A DNA stretch of 64,000 nt from Mesorhizobium carmichaelinearum (GCF_900199455.1 NZ_FZQR01000014.1:83219-147218); one strand, 5' to 3'; shown: positions 8,464 through 15,813, counted from the stretch's first letter. The notes: generated by a model not told the origin, from the sequence alone. Numbers and translations are program-made.

Positions 8464-10398
8464 TTATGCTGCTTTACGGCCGCGCGCGGCAAGCCACGCT
8501 TCGGTCAACTGTTCGAAGCGTGTCGCCATGTCGGCGACAGCCTCGTCATCCGACATCCGGCCGGCCAGCCACTCTTCGGCCGCATGCACGAAGATGGTGC
8601 GGCCGACGGCAAAGCCCTTGACGATCGGCGCCTTGGCGGTGGCAGCGAACGCCGCTTCCAGCTCGTCCTGCGGCGCTTCCAGTCCGAGCAGCACGATGCC
8701 ACGGCACCACGGATCATGCTTCAGGATGACAGCTTCGATCTTGGTCCAGGCACCCGCAGACGCTTGTGGCTCGAGCTTCCACCAGTCAGGCTTGATGCCG
8801 AGCGCATAAAGCTCTTCCAGCGCGCGCGGAATGGTCGTGTCGTCGAGCTTGCCGTGCTTGCCGGCGATGATCTCGATGAGAAGCTCCCGGCCGACTTTGC
8901 GCGCGGCCTCGAACAGTGCGCGCAGTTTCTGCTGCTGTTCTTCCTTCAAGGCCGCTGGATCGTCGGGGTGATAGAAGCACAGGCATTTGATGCAGTGATC
9001 GACCGGCCATTCCACCAGCTGCGAGCCGATGTCCTGCGAGAATTCGAAGCGCAGCGGCCGCGAGCCCGGCAGTTCCACCGGCCGTCCGAGCCAGGCGAAG
9101 GAATGCCTGGCGAATTCGAACATCGCCTCGCGGCCATGTTTCTCGTCGATCAGCATGCCATAGCCGTCACGGCCGGCGGCAACCTTGGCCGCTGCCTTGA
9201 CCGCCAGCACCTTGAAATCGCGGATGCGCGCCGGATCGGCGCCGGCTTTCACCGCCACGTCCTCGAGCTGCACACGGTGGTCGCAGGCGAGCGCCATCAG
9301 CGAAGGGATGTCGCGCCGGCGGGTGGTCGCCCAATGGATGTGGTTGATCGCCTCGTCCTTGCGCAGCGCCCTGTATTTGCTGCCGTTCTTGAGGAAAAAC
9401 TGCAGCTCTTCGAAGGTCGGATATTCCGGCGCGCAGAGCAGCCGCGACACGGCGAAGGCGCCGCAGGCATTGGCCCAGGTCGCCGCCGTCGCATGGTCTT
9501 CGCCGCCCAGCCAGCCGCGCAGGAAGCCGGACATGAAGGCGTCGCCGGCGCCTAGCACATTGTAGATCTCGATCGGAAAACCCTTGCCGACGACACCGTC
9601 CTCGAGATCGTCGCTGATCGGTCCGTCATAGACGATGCAGCCCATGGCGCCGCGCTTCAAGACGATGGTGGCCGCTGACAGCGCGCGGATCGTCTTCAGC
9701 GCGCTCAGGCAATCATCGGCGCCCGAGGCGATCATGATCTCTTCCTCGGTGCCGACGATGAGATCGCAATCGGGCAGGACCGTCTTCAGCTGGGCCGAGA
9801 CCCGGTCCGATTTGACATAACGCTCGAAGCCTTCGGCATGGCCGGCGAGGCCCCACAGATTGGGCCGGTAGTCGATGTCGAAGACGACCTTGCCGCCCTT
9901 GGCTTTCATGATGCGGATCGCCTTGCGCTGGGCGGCGTCGCTGTTGGGCCGGGAAAAATGCGTGCCGGTGACGACGATCGAGCGGGCCGAAGCGATAAAC
10001 GCCTCGTCGATGTCTTCCGGCGCCAGCGCCATGTCGGCGCAGTCTGAGCGGTAGAAGATCATCGGCGAAACGCCTTCGCTCTCGACCGACAGCAGCACCA
10101 GCGCCGTCAGCCGTTCCTTGTCGGTCTTCAGCCCGTCGGTGTTGACGCCTTCGCGCCTCAGCTGCTCACGGATGAAACGGCCCATCTGCTCGTCGCCGAC
10201 GCGCGTCAGCAGCGCCGAACGCAGGCCGAGTCTCGCCGTGCCGACCGAAATGTTGGCCGGGCAGCCGCCGACCGACTTGGCGAAGGAGGTGATGTCCTCC
10301 AGCCGCGAGCCGATCTGCTGGCCATAGAGGTCGACGGAAGCGCGACCGATGGTGATGACGTCGAGCGGCGCCTGTTTGGCGTCCACGGCTTCGCTCAT
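8464..10398 (-). CDS. iolC: Fused 5-dehydro-2-deoxygluconokinase IolC with C-terminal DUF2090 aldolase-like domain
   Basis: A 644-residue two-domain protein. Residues about 14-330 are a PfkB-family sugar kinase with VGGCPANISVGTARLG near the N-terminus and the GAGDAFMSGFLRG signature, phosphorylating 2-deoxy-5-keto-gluconate. Residues about 345-640 are a DUF2090 TIM-barrel related to class I aldolases, with LMALACDHRVQLED at its start and GYGMLIDEKHGREAMFEF. That domain probably does the IolJ aldol cleavage to malonic semialdehyde and DHAP, so kinase and aldolase steps sit in one polypeptide. The fusion is common in alphaproteobacteria. A GGAGG site lies just before the ATG. Confidence 0.95.
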   Translation of the reverse strand: MSEAVDAKQAPLDVITIGRASVDLYGQQIGSRLEDITSFAKSVGGCPANISVGTARLGLRSALLTRVGDEQMGRFIREQLRREGVNTDGLKTDKERLTALVLLSVESEGVSPMIFYRSDCADMALAPEDIDEAFIASARSIVVTGTHFSRPNSDAAQRKAIRIMKAKGGKVVFDIDYRPNLWGLAGHAEGFERYVKSDRVSAQLKTVLPDCDLIVGTEEEIMIASGADDCLSALKTIRALSAATIVLKRGAMGCIVYDGPISDDLEDGVVGKGFPIEIYNVLGAGDAFMSGFLRGWLGGEDHATAATWANACGAFAVSRLLCAPEYPTFEELQFFLKNGSKYRALRKDEAINHIHWATTRRRDIPSLMALACDHRVQLEDVAVKAGADPARIRDFKVLAVKAAAKVAAGRDGYGMLIDEKHGREAMFEFARHSFAWLGRPVELPGSRPLRFEFSQDIGSQLVEWPVDHCIKCLCFYHPDDPAALKEEQQQKLRALFEAARKVGRELLIEIIAGKHGKLDDTTIPRALEELYALGIKPDWWKLEPQASAGAWTKIEAVILKHDPWCRGIVLLGLEAPQDELEAAFAATAKAPIVKGFAVGRTIFVHAAEEWLAGRMSDDEAVADMATRFEQLTEAWLAARGRKAA

Positions 10399-10472
10399 TG
10401 GAACCTCCCGTCAGTCTTGTTGTCAGGAACAACATTGTTTGGGTAACACGCGCGAGCGGCAGCGTGGTGCCG

Positions 10473-10523
10473 GGAATATGAAATAATAATTCCAATCCAT
10501 AGTCAATATGGAATGAGCATTCC
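10473..10523. promoter_or_regulatory. Candidate IolR operator region between iolR and iolC
   Basis: GGAA-N6-TTCC occurs at 10510-10523 (GGAATGAGCATTCC), and a wider-spaced GGAAT/ATTCC pair spans 10473-10493. I recall GGAA-N6-TTCC as the motif reported for the RpiR-type repressor IolR of Sinorhizobium meliloti. Its position about 110 bases upstream of the iolC start fits repression of iolCDEB. The binding itself is inferred. Confidence 0.45.
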
Positions 10524-10554
10524 CGAGCCGATTTTGCTTTTTGCGGGCGCTTGC

Positions 10555-11421
10555 TCAGGCCTTACGTTTGCGGCCTGCGTCGCGCCGTTTCTCACCGACG
10601 CCGACGGTCAATGCCATGGCCAGCGCCATCGTCGCCGACAGCGAACGGAAGCCGGCGAAATCCGCCTCGGCAACCTCGAACCAGACCCTGGCGAACTGGG
10701 CAAGCGGCGAGAACGAGCTGTCGGTGATGGCGACGATCGGCACGCCCTGCTCGGAGATGTTGCGGGCCTCCTCGATGGTGGCCGGTGCATAGGGCGAGAA
10801 GGAGATGGCGATGACGGCGTCCGCCGGTGTGGCGAAGGCGATCATCTCGGCGTTCAGGCCGGCGGCCGATTCGATCAGCTGGTTGCGGATCTTCAGCTTG
10901 CCCAGCGCATAGGCGATATAGCTCGCCACCGGGTAGGAGCGTCGCTTGGCTAAGACATAGATGGTCTGCGCCTTCGCCAGCAGCGAAATCGCATCTTCCA
11001 GATGCGCATCGTCCAGCGTGCGAGAAATGTCGTTGAGCGAGGTGCTGGCGGCGGCGACGAAGCCGTCGAAGATGGCGCGGTGGCCGGCGCCGCCCTCGGC
11101 TTTGACGCGCAGCGCCTGCAGCCGCTCGTCATAGGACGAGTTGCGCTCGCGCAGCCGCTCGCGAAACACCTGCTGCAGGCTGGTGAAGCCGTCGAAACCG
11201 AGCTGCTGGGCAAAGCGGATCAAGGTGGAGGGCTGCACGCCGGCCGAAGCGGCGATGCTGGCGGCGGTGCCGAAGGCGATGTCGTCGGGATTGTCCAGCG
11301 CGTAGGCGGCGATCTGGGCGATGCGCTTCGGCAGGCTTTCGCGCCGGTCCAGGATGGTGGCGCGCAGCGTCTCGAAGTCGCGAGGTACCCGTTCGTCCAT
11401 CGTCGGCCCGTCCAAGCTCAT
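10555..11421 (-). CDS. iolR: RpiR/MurR family repressor of inositol genes, IolR
   Basis: A 288-residue regulator with an N-terminal HTH_6 domain (about residues 10-85; recognition region SAGVQPSTLIRFAQQLGF) and a C-terminal SIS sugar-phosphate-binding domain (about 120-255; YVLAKRRSYPVASYIAYALG and VIAISFSPYAPATIEEA). Gene order iolR-C-D-E-B matches the S. meliloti inositol locus, where the RpiR-type IolR represses the operon and is relieved by a pathway intermediate. An alternative start six codons downstream (MDERVPRDF) is possible. It is divergent from an oxidoreductase gene that it may also control. Confidence 0.9.
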   Translation of the reverse strand: MSLDGPTMDERVPRDFETLRATILDRRESLPKRIAQIAAYALDNPDDIAFGTAASIAASAGVQPSTLIRFAQQLGFDGFTSLQQVFRERLRERNSSYDERLQALRVKAEGGAGHRAIFDGFVAAASTSLNDISRTLDDAHLEDAISLLAKAQTIYVLAKRRSYPVASYIAYALGKLKIRNQLIESAAGLNAEMIAFATPADAVIAISFSPYAPATIEEARNISEQGVPIVAITDSSFSPLAQFARVWFEVAEADFAGFRSLSATMALAMALTVGVGEKRRDAGRKRKA

Positions 11422-11487
11422 CCGTGAAACGCCCTCTCTGCCCCATCATAGCGAGCCTGCGCAAGAACGCCATAAAAAATGAGGCAG

Positions 11488-11511
11488 ACATTCCATTTCA
11501 GGAAGAAATGG
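11488..11511. promoter_or_regulatory. Inverted repeat in the iolR/oxidoreductase divergent promoter
   Basis: CCATTTC-N5-GAAATGG lies at about 11493-11511, overlapping a TTCC-N6-GGAA pair at 11491-11504. It sits in the 116-base gap between two divergent genes, and so is a plausible operator for IolR or a partner regulator. No binding data exist here. Confidence 0.35.
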
Positions 11512-11537
11512 ACTAATTCATCCACGCAGCGCTTCAT

Positions 11538-12665
11538 GTGGTGGAGAAACGGAAAATGGTCGGCGTCGGTCTTATCGGCACGGGTTTCATGGGCAAATGT
11601 CACGCCATCGCGTGGAGTGCCGTCGGCGCCGTCTTTCCCGATGTCGCCAAGCCAAGGCTTGTCCATCTCGGCGAGGTCAATGAGGAGCTTGCCCGGCGCA
11701 AGGCGAGCGAGTTCGGCTTCGCCAAGGCGTCCGGCGACTGGCGCGCCGTGGTCAATGATCCCGAGGTCGACATCGTCTCGCTGACCACGCCCAACCAGTT
11801 CCATCCGGAAATGGCCATCGCGGTTCTCGAGGCCGGCAAACATCTGTGGTGCGAAAAGCCGATGGCGCCGAGCTTCGCCGAGGCCGAGGCCATGGCGGAA
11901 GCGGCCAAGAAATCGGGCAAGATCGCGGCGCTGGGCTACAACTACATCCAGAGCCCGGCCATCCGTCACATCGGCGCGCTGCTTGACGAGAAGATCATCG
12001 GCGAGGTCAACCATCTGCGCATCGAGATGGACGAGGATTTCATGGCCGATCCCGAGGCGCTGTTCTTCTGGAAGCACGAGGCCGCTTCCGGCTACGGCGC
12101 GCTCGACGATTTTGCCGTGCATCCGCTGTCGCTGGTCTCGGCGCTGTTCGGCCGTGTCGCCAGCGTCATCTGCGACATGGCCAAGCCCTATGCCGACCGT
12201 AAGCTGGCAACAGGCGGACGCCGCGCGGTCGAGACCTATGATATCGCCAGCGTCTTGATGCATCTGGAAAACGGCATTGCTGGCACGCTTCAGGTCAACC
12301 GCTCGGCCTGGGGCCGCAAGGGCCGCATCGCCATCCAGATCTTCGGCTCGAAAGGGTCGATCCTGTTCGACCAGGAGCGGATGAACGAGTTGCAGCTTTA
12401 TCTCACGTCAGATCGCCCGACCGAACAGGGCTACCGCACCATCCTGATCGCGCCGCATCACAAGCCTTACGACGCCTTCCTGCCGGCGCCCGGCCACAAT
12501 CTCGGCTTCAACGACCTCAAGATCATCGAGTGCCACGAATTGCTGACGCGGCTCGCCGGCAGATCGGCACGGCTGATCGAATTCGCGCAAGGTCTAGAGA
12601 TCGAGCGCACCGTGCACGCAATGGCACGCTCCTTCCAGGAAAAGCGCTGGGTCGATGTGCGGTAA
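11538..12665 (+). CDS. Gfo/Idh/MocA family oxidoreductase, inositol-dehydrogenase-like (IolY-type)
   Basis: A 375-residue NAD(P)-dependent dehydrogenase. The N-terminal Rossmann motif GVGLIGTGFMGKCHA is followed by the family EKP motif (CEKPMAPS) and GYNYIQSPAI. Its divergent position next to iolR resembles iolY of S. meliloti, so oxidation of an inositol isomer such as scyllo-inositol is the best guess; the exact substrate is unknown. The frame opens with GTG at 11538, but the ATG at 11556 fits the family N-terminus better. Confidence 0.85.
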   Translation: MVEKRKMVGVGLIGTGFMGKCHAIAWSAVGAVFPDVAKPRLVHLGEVNEELARRKASEFGFAKASGDWRAVVNDPEVDIVSLTTPNQFHPEMAIAVLEAGKHLWCEKPMAPSFAEAEAMAEAAKKSGKIAALGYNYIQSPAIRHIGALLDEKIIGEVNHLRIEMDEDFMADPEALFFWKHEAASGYGALDDFAVHPLSLVSALFGRVASVICDMAKPYADRKLATGGRRAVETYDIASVLMHLENGIAGTLQVNRSAWGRKGRIAIQIFGSKGSILFDQERMNELQLYLTSDRPTEQGYRTILIAPHHKPYDAFLPAPGHNLGFNDLKIIECHELLTRLAGRSARLIEFAQGLEIERTVHAMARSFQEKRWVDVR

Positions 12666-12671
12666 TATCCC

Positions 12672-13367
12672 TCAGCCACCGACGGCCGGGGTCTCCCAGC
12701 CGTCGACCCAGATTTGCCGCAAACGGTCGCCTTCGCCCTTGAACCGTAGTCCCGTCGGCTGGCAATCCTCTATGCGGTCGCTGCGGAAATTGCGGATCGC
12801 CTGGCGCAGCTCGCACCAGGCGACGATGTTGGCGGTTTCGGCATAGTAGATGAGCGCGATCGGGCGGATGAGCCGCTCGGAGGCGCGGCCCATTTCGTCG
12901 CGATAGGAAAGATCGAGCTTCTCCTCGTCGCGGATGGCGCGGCGCACCAGCGCCAGGTCGATCGTGCCGGCCGAGGGTGCGGCGAAGCCCCAGGCATGCA
13001 GCGCATTGGCTTCGAATGTCTGGCGCAGCGGCGGCGGCACGGCGCCGGCGATCTTGCTGCTGACGCGCTTGGCCGCCTGCTTGAGCTCGTCGTCCCCCGT
13101 GCGCTCCAGCAGCGCCAGCGACAGCACAATCGCCTCCATCTCCTCGATCGAAAACATCAGTGGCGGCAGGTCGAAACCGGGGCGCAGGATGTAGCCGATG
13201 CCGCGCCCGCCCTCTATCGGCACGCGCATCGCCTGCAGCGCTGCGATGTCGCGATAGATCGAGCGGATTGTCACCTCCAGCTGCTCGGCAATCATGGCCG
13301 CCGTCACCGGCTGCCGCGCCAGCCGCAGGATCTGGATGATCTCGAACAGGCGTGACGCCTTGCGCAT
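12672..13367 (-). CDS. WYL-domain DeoR-type transcriptional regulator (YafY family)
   Basis: A 231-residue regulator with an N-terminal HTH_11 domain (residues about 6-60; TAAMIAEQLEVTIRSIYRDI) and a C-terminal WYL ligand-binding domain (about 135-205; LDLSYRDEMG, ALIYYAETANIVAWCELR). It is divergent from a LysE-type exporter gene with a 128-base gap that carries a strong inverted repeat right at its own start. This layout suggests it regulates the exporter and itself. The ligand is unknown. Confidence 0.88.
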   Translation of the reverse strand: MRKASRLFEIIQILRLARQPVTAAMIAEQLEVTIRSIYRDIAALQAMRVPIEGGRGIGYILRPGFDLPPLMFSIEEMEAIVLSLALLERTGDDELKQAAKRVSSKIAGAVPPPLRQTFEANALHAWGFAAPSAGTIDLALVRRAIRDEEKLDLSYRDEMGRASERLIRPIALIYYAETANIVAWCELRQAIRNFRSDRIEDCQPTGLRFKGEGDRLRQIWVDGWETPAVGG

Positions 13368-13389
13368 TTCCTCACCCGGCTCTCATCGC

Positions 13390-13411
13390 AACTGACACAT
13401 CATTGTCAGTT
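13390..13411. promoter_or_regulatory. Perfect 8-6-8 inverted repeat, probable WYL regulator operator
   Basis: AACTGACA and TGTCAGTT are perfect inverted arms separated by six bases. The site lies 23 bases upstream of the WYL regulator start and 85 bases upstream of the LysE gene. Such symmetry in a divergent promoter is what an autoregulating dimeric repressor would use. Confidence 0.6.
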
Positions 13412-13495
13412 GGGTCGACCTATAGGACTGCCTATCGAATTGAAAATCAACAGGTTCCGCTGTGGCTTGGTGGAACGAGGCGATGGGCAACTGAC

Positions 13496-14131
13496 ATGGG
13501 TTATGCGGAAAATCTCTGGCTTTTCTTTATCCTGCTGTTCGGCATCATCGCCGTTCCGGGTATGGACATGCTGTTCGTGCTGGCCAATGCGCTGACCGGC
13601 GGCCGCGACAGGGGCCTGGCCGCGACCGGTGGCATCATGGTCGGCGGCATGGTGCACACGCTGAACGGCGCCATCGGCGTCGGCCTGCTCATGCATTTCG
13701 TGCCGATCCTGTTCACGCCGCTGCTGCTGGCCGGCGCCGCCTACATGGCCTTCATCGGCATCACGCTGATGCGCAGCTCCATCACCGTCGGTCATGACGG
13801 GCCTGTCGGCAGCCGTTCCGCCTGGAAGGCGTTTCGCCAGGGGCTGGTGACCTGCCTGATCAATCCGAAGGCTTATCTGTTCGTGCTCGCCGTCTATCCG
13901 CAGTTCCTGAAACCGGACTACGGCCCGATCTGGATGCAAGCGACCGTCATGGGCCTAATGACTGTCATCACGCAGGCCGCGATCTATGGCGGGTTGGCGA
14001 TATCAGCCGGCCGCAGCCGCAACCTTCTGATCGCCAATCCGCGGGCGACCGTTCTTGCCGGCCGGGCGGCCGGGCTGCTGCTCTTTGCGGTTTCGGTGTT
14101 CACCGCCTGGGAAGGGCTGAGGGCGGCGTAA
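13496..14131 (+). CDS. LysE family amino-acid/metabolite exporter
   Basis: A 211-residue inner-membrane exporter of the LysE/RhtB family with about six hydrophobic helices. The N-terminal helix ends in VPGMDMLFVLANALTGGRDRGL, matching the family PGP-type signature, and CLINPKAYLFVLAVYPQF matches the conserved NPKA segment. The start was put at 13496 (MGYAENLW), since the frame upstream is not LysE-like and would overlap the operator and the divergent regulator. The substrate is unknown. Confidence 0.85.
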   Translation: MGYAENLWLFFILLFGIIAVPGMDMLFVLANALTGGRDRGLAATGGIMVGGMVHTLNGAIGVGLLMHFVPILFTPLLLAGAAYMAFIGITLMRSSITVGHDGPVGSRSAWKAFRQGLVTCLINPKAYLFVLAVYPQFLKPDYGPIWMQATVMGLMTVITQAAIYGGLAISAGRSRNLLIANPRATVLAGRAAGLLLFAVSVFTAWEGLRAA

Positions 14132-14137
14132 TCGTCG

Positions 14138-14261
14138 TTAGATCAGGATGACGTTTGGTTGAATCGTCGTCCTGATCTAACTCTTTGTTGGAGTATGATC
14201 TCTGGACAAACGAAAACCGTTTGTCCGAGAAAACCGGTTTCCACTTTTCGGGATCATGCTC
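14138..14261. repeat. Composite intergenic mosaic repeat (two hairpins)
   Basis: The first hairpin is TTAGATCAGGATGACG (14138-14153) against CGTCGTCCTGATCTAA (14165-14180), matching at 15 of 16 positions. A second, larger palindrome runs from gagtatgatc to gatcatgctc and contains GGACAAACG-N5-CGTTTGTCC (14204-14226). Rhizobial genomes carry many such RIME-like mosaics. It also sits between the LysE gene and the convergent aroG, where it could stop transcription. Confidence 0.65.
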
Positions 14262-14291
14262 TGGCGCCGCCCCTCCCACATCGCCATCCAA

Positions 14292-15383
14292 TCAGGCAGC
14301 GCCCTGCCGGTTTTCAAGCATGGCGCGGCGTGCCGAACGGCGCCATTCGACAGCACCGGCAAGGCCGTGCAGCACGGTCTCGGTGGTCGCCCAGTCGATG
14401 CAGCCATCGGTGATGCTCTGGCCGTAGACGAGCGGCTTGCCGGGCACCACGTCCTGCCGGCCGGCGACGAGATTGCTTTCGATCATCAGGCCGATGATGC
14501 GCTCGTCGCCCGCCGCCACCTGGCCCGCCACGTCGGCCGCGACCTTGGGTTGGTTCTCGGGCTTCTTGCTCGAGTTGGCGTGGCTGACATCGATCATCAG
14601 CCGGGGCGCGACACCGATGCGGGCGAGTTCGACCGAGGCCGCCTCGACGCTTGCCGCGTCGTAGTTCGGCTGGACGCCGCCGCGCAGGATGACATGGCAG
14701 TCCTCATTGCCGGTGGTCGTCGCGATGCCGCTGCGTCCGCCCTTGGTCACCGCCATGAAATGATGCGGCTGGGCGGCGGATTTCACCGCCTCGCCGGCGA
14801 TCCTGAGATTGCCGTCGGTGCCGTTCTTGAAGCCGACCGGGCAGGACAGGCCCGAGGCCAGCTCGCGGTGGATCTGGCTCTCGGTCGTGCGCGCGCCGAT
14901 CGCGCCCCAGGCGACGAGGTCGGCAATGTATTGCGGGGTGGTCATGTCGAGGAATTCGGTCGCCGCCGGCAGGCCGAGATTGTTGACGGCCGACAGCACA
15001 TTGCGCGCCATCCTGAGCCCCTTGTCGATGTTGAAGCTGCCGTCGAGGTCCGGATCGTTGATCAGGCCCTTCCAGCCGACCGTGGTGCGCGGCTTCTCGA
15101 AATACACGCGCATCACGATCTCGAGCCGGTCGGACAGGGTCTCGCGCAGCGCCGCCAGACGGCTGGCATAGTCAACGGCCGCGACCGGATCGTGGATCGA
15201 ACAGGGGCCGACGACGACAAGCAACCGGTCGTCGGTGCCGTTCAAGATGGCATGGATGGCATTGCGTGACGCGCTGACGGTGCGCGTTGCCGTCAGCGTG
15301 CGCGGGATCTCCCGCATCACCTGGTCCGGCGTGCTCAGTTCTCGGATTTCCTTGACCCGAAGGTCGTCTGTGGTGGTCAACAC
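14292..15383 (-). CDS. aroG: 3-deoxy-7-phosphoheptulonate synthase, class I (AroG type)
   Basis: A 363-residue DAHP synthase that condenses phosphoenolpyruvate and erythrose 4-phosphate in the first step of the shikimate pathway. Class I AroFGH features are clear: VVGPCSIHDPVAAVDYA, MRVYFEKPRTTVGWKGLINDP, GARTTESQIHRELASG, VGFKNGTDGN, and SHANSSKKPENQP with the metal-binding residues. The start is GTG at 15383 with AGGAG about nine bases upstream; the next codon is TTG. It lies directly behind a terminator-type hairpin and an aromatic-codon leader peptide, so expression is probably controlled by attenuation. Which aromatic amino acid inhibits the enzyme cannot be read from sequence. Confidence 0.95.
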   Translation of the reverse strand: MLTTTDDLRVKEIRELSTPDQVMREIPRTLTATRTVSASRNAIHAILNGTDDRLLVVVGPCSIHDPVAAVDYASRLAALRETLSDRLEIVMRVYFEKPRTTVGWKGLINDPDLDGSFNIDKGLRMARNVLSAVNNLGLPAATEFLDMTTPQYIADLVAWGAIGARTTESQIHRELASGLSCPVGFKNGTDGNLRIAGEAVKSAAQPHHFMAVTKGGRSGIATTTGNEDCHVILRGGVQPNYDAASVEAASVELARIGVAPRLMIDVSHANSSKKPENQPKVAADVAGQVAAGDERIIGLMIESNLVAGRQDVVPGKPLVYGQSITDGCIDWATTETVLHGLAGAVEWRRSARRAMLENRQGAA

Positions 15384-15424
15384 GGCTTTCTGCTCCTGAT
15401 TTTAGGAGACCTGCCGGCTGAAAC

Positions 15425-15449
15425 AAAAAAGCCGCCAGGTCTGGCGGCT
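15425..15449 (-). terminator. Attenuator terminator upstream of aroG
   Basis: Read on the minus strand, AGCCGCCA-GACC-TGGCGGCT is a perfect GC-rich stem of at least eight pairs followed directly by six T residues, the form of an intrinsic terminator. It lies about 40 bases upstream of the aroG start and 24 bases after the leader-peptide stop. The 5' arm (15449-15441) can alternatively pair with CTGGCGGC at 15503-15496 inside the leader peptide gene, giving an antiterminator. Confidence 0.8.
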
Positions 15450-15473
15450 GTTCGGATGTTGTTGCTGCAATCT

Positions 15474-15545
15474 TCAGATCGAGCGCAATCCTCCCGCCGC
15501 CAGCGAGCTGCTAAAGTACCAATAGGTGGCGGACAGGTGGATCAT
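15474..15545 (-). CDS. Aromatic-rich attenuator leader peptide of aroG
   Basis: A 23-residue peptide beginning MIHLSATYWYF and ending GGLRSI. Residues 7-11 are Thr-Tyr-Trp-Tyr-Phe, four consecutive aromatic codons (tat tgg tac ttt). Before them lies CCGCCA (15532-15527, segment 1); after them CTGGCGGC (15503-15496, segment 2), which can pair with segment 1 or with the 5' arm of the terminator. This is the classic 1:2, 2:3, 3:4 attenuator layout: a ribosome stalled at the aromatic codons would mask segment 1, favour 2:3 and allow aroG transcription. The ATG coincides with the expected transcription start, so the mRNA may be leaderless. An ATG three codons upstream is an alternative but falls within the -10 box. 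Confidence 0.75.
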   Translation of the reverse strand: MIHLSATYWYFSSSLAAGGLRSI

Positions 15546-15552
15546 GCGGCTC

Positions 15553-15581
15553 ATATAGTCGAAGCGGAGGCGTTTGTCACG
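15553..15581 (-). promoter_or_regulatory. Promoter of the aroG leader (CGTGAC-N17-CTATAT)
   Basis: On the minus strand CGTGAC (15581-15576) and CTATAT (15558-15553) are separated by exactly 17 bases. This matches the rhizobial sigma-70 consensus CTTGAC-N17-CTATAT at 11 of 12 positions. The predicted start, seven bases past the -10 box, is the A of the leader-peptide ATG. The -35 box overlaps the stop codon of the upstream antitoxin gene. Confidence 0.7.
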
Positions 15582-15813
15582 TGCCTGATGATAGGAGATC
15601 GGCGCCGCGCAGCGGGGAGTCCAGAAGGAACTCCGCAAGGGTACCCTTTCGCGCCGTTTTCCGGTGCCATTCTTCGGCCGAGACGACAACCACAATTGGT
15701 TTGCCGTTTCTGGTTATCGTCTGCGGCAAGGACTGCGCCTGGTTAACAACCTCTGAGAACCGGGCTTTTGCCCTCGTGACAGTCCAATTGGTATCTTTGG
15801 CCCCAGACAGCAT
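15577..15813 (-). CDS. Orphan Phd/YefM-type antitoxin
   Basis: A 78-residue protein resembling Phd/YefM antitoxins: WTVTRAKARFSEVVNQAQSLPQTITRNGKPIVVVVSAEEW is close to the family pattern, in which the N-terminal part binds operator DNA and the C-terminal part wraps the toxin. The start was placed at 15813 (MLSGAKDTNW), where GAGGGTGG precedes the ATG; an upstream extension is less antitoxin-like. The toxin gene expected immediately downstream is absent: the next 30 bases are the aroG leader promoter. It is either a remnant of a broken module or an antitoxin working alone. Confidence 0.75.
   Translation of the reverse strand: MLSGAKDTNWTVTRAKARFSEVVNQAQSLPQTITRNGKPIVVVVSAEEWHRKTARKGTLAEFLLDSPLRGADLLSSGT

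Noticed and set aside
7295..8809. A 504-codon open frame on the plus strand across iolD and the end of iolC.
   Set aside because: It lies exactly opposite clear ThDP-enzyme and kinase coding sequence. Its product is His/Arg/Gln-rich without any domain, as expected of GC-rich antisense shadows.
11418..12263. A 281-residue minus-strand frame opposite the Gfo/Idh/MocA gene upstream of iolR.
   Set aside because: The plus strand carries a clear dehydrogenase with Rossmann and EKP motifs; the antisense product has no family pattern.
15384..15576. A T-box or aromatic amino-acid riboswitch upstream of aroG.
   Set aside because: The leader peptide codons and 1:2:3:4 pairing explain the region better; no T-box sequence is present, and T-boxes are uncommon outside Gram-positives.
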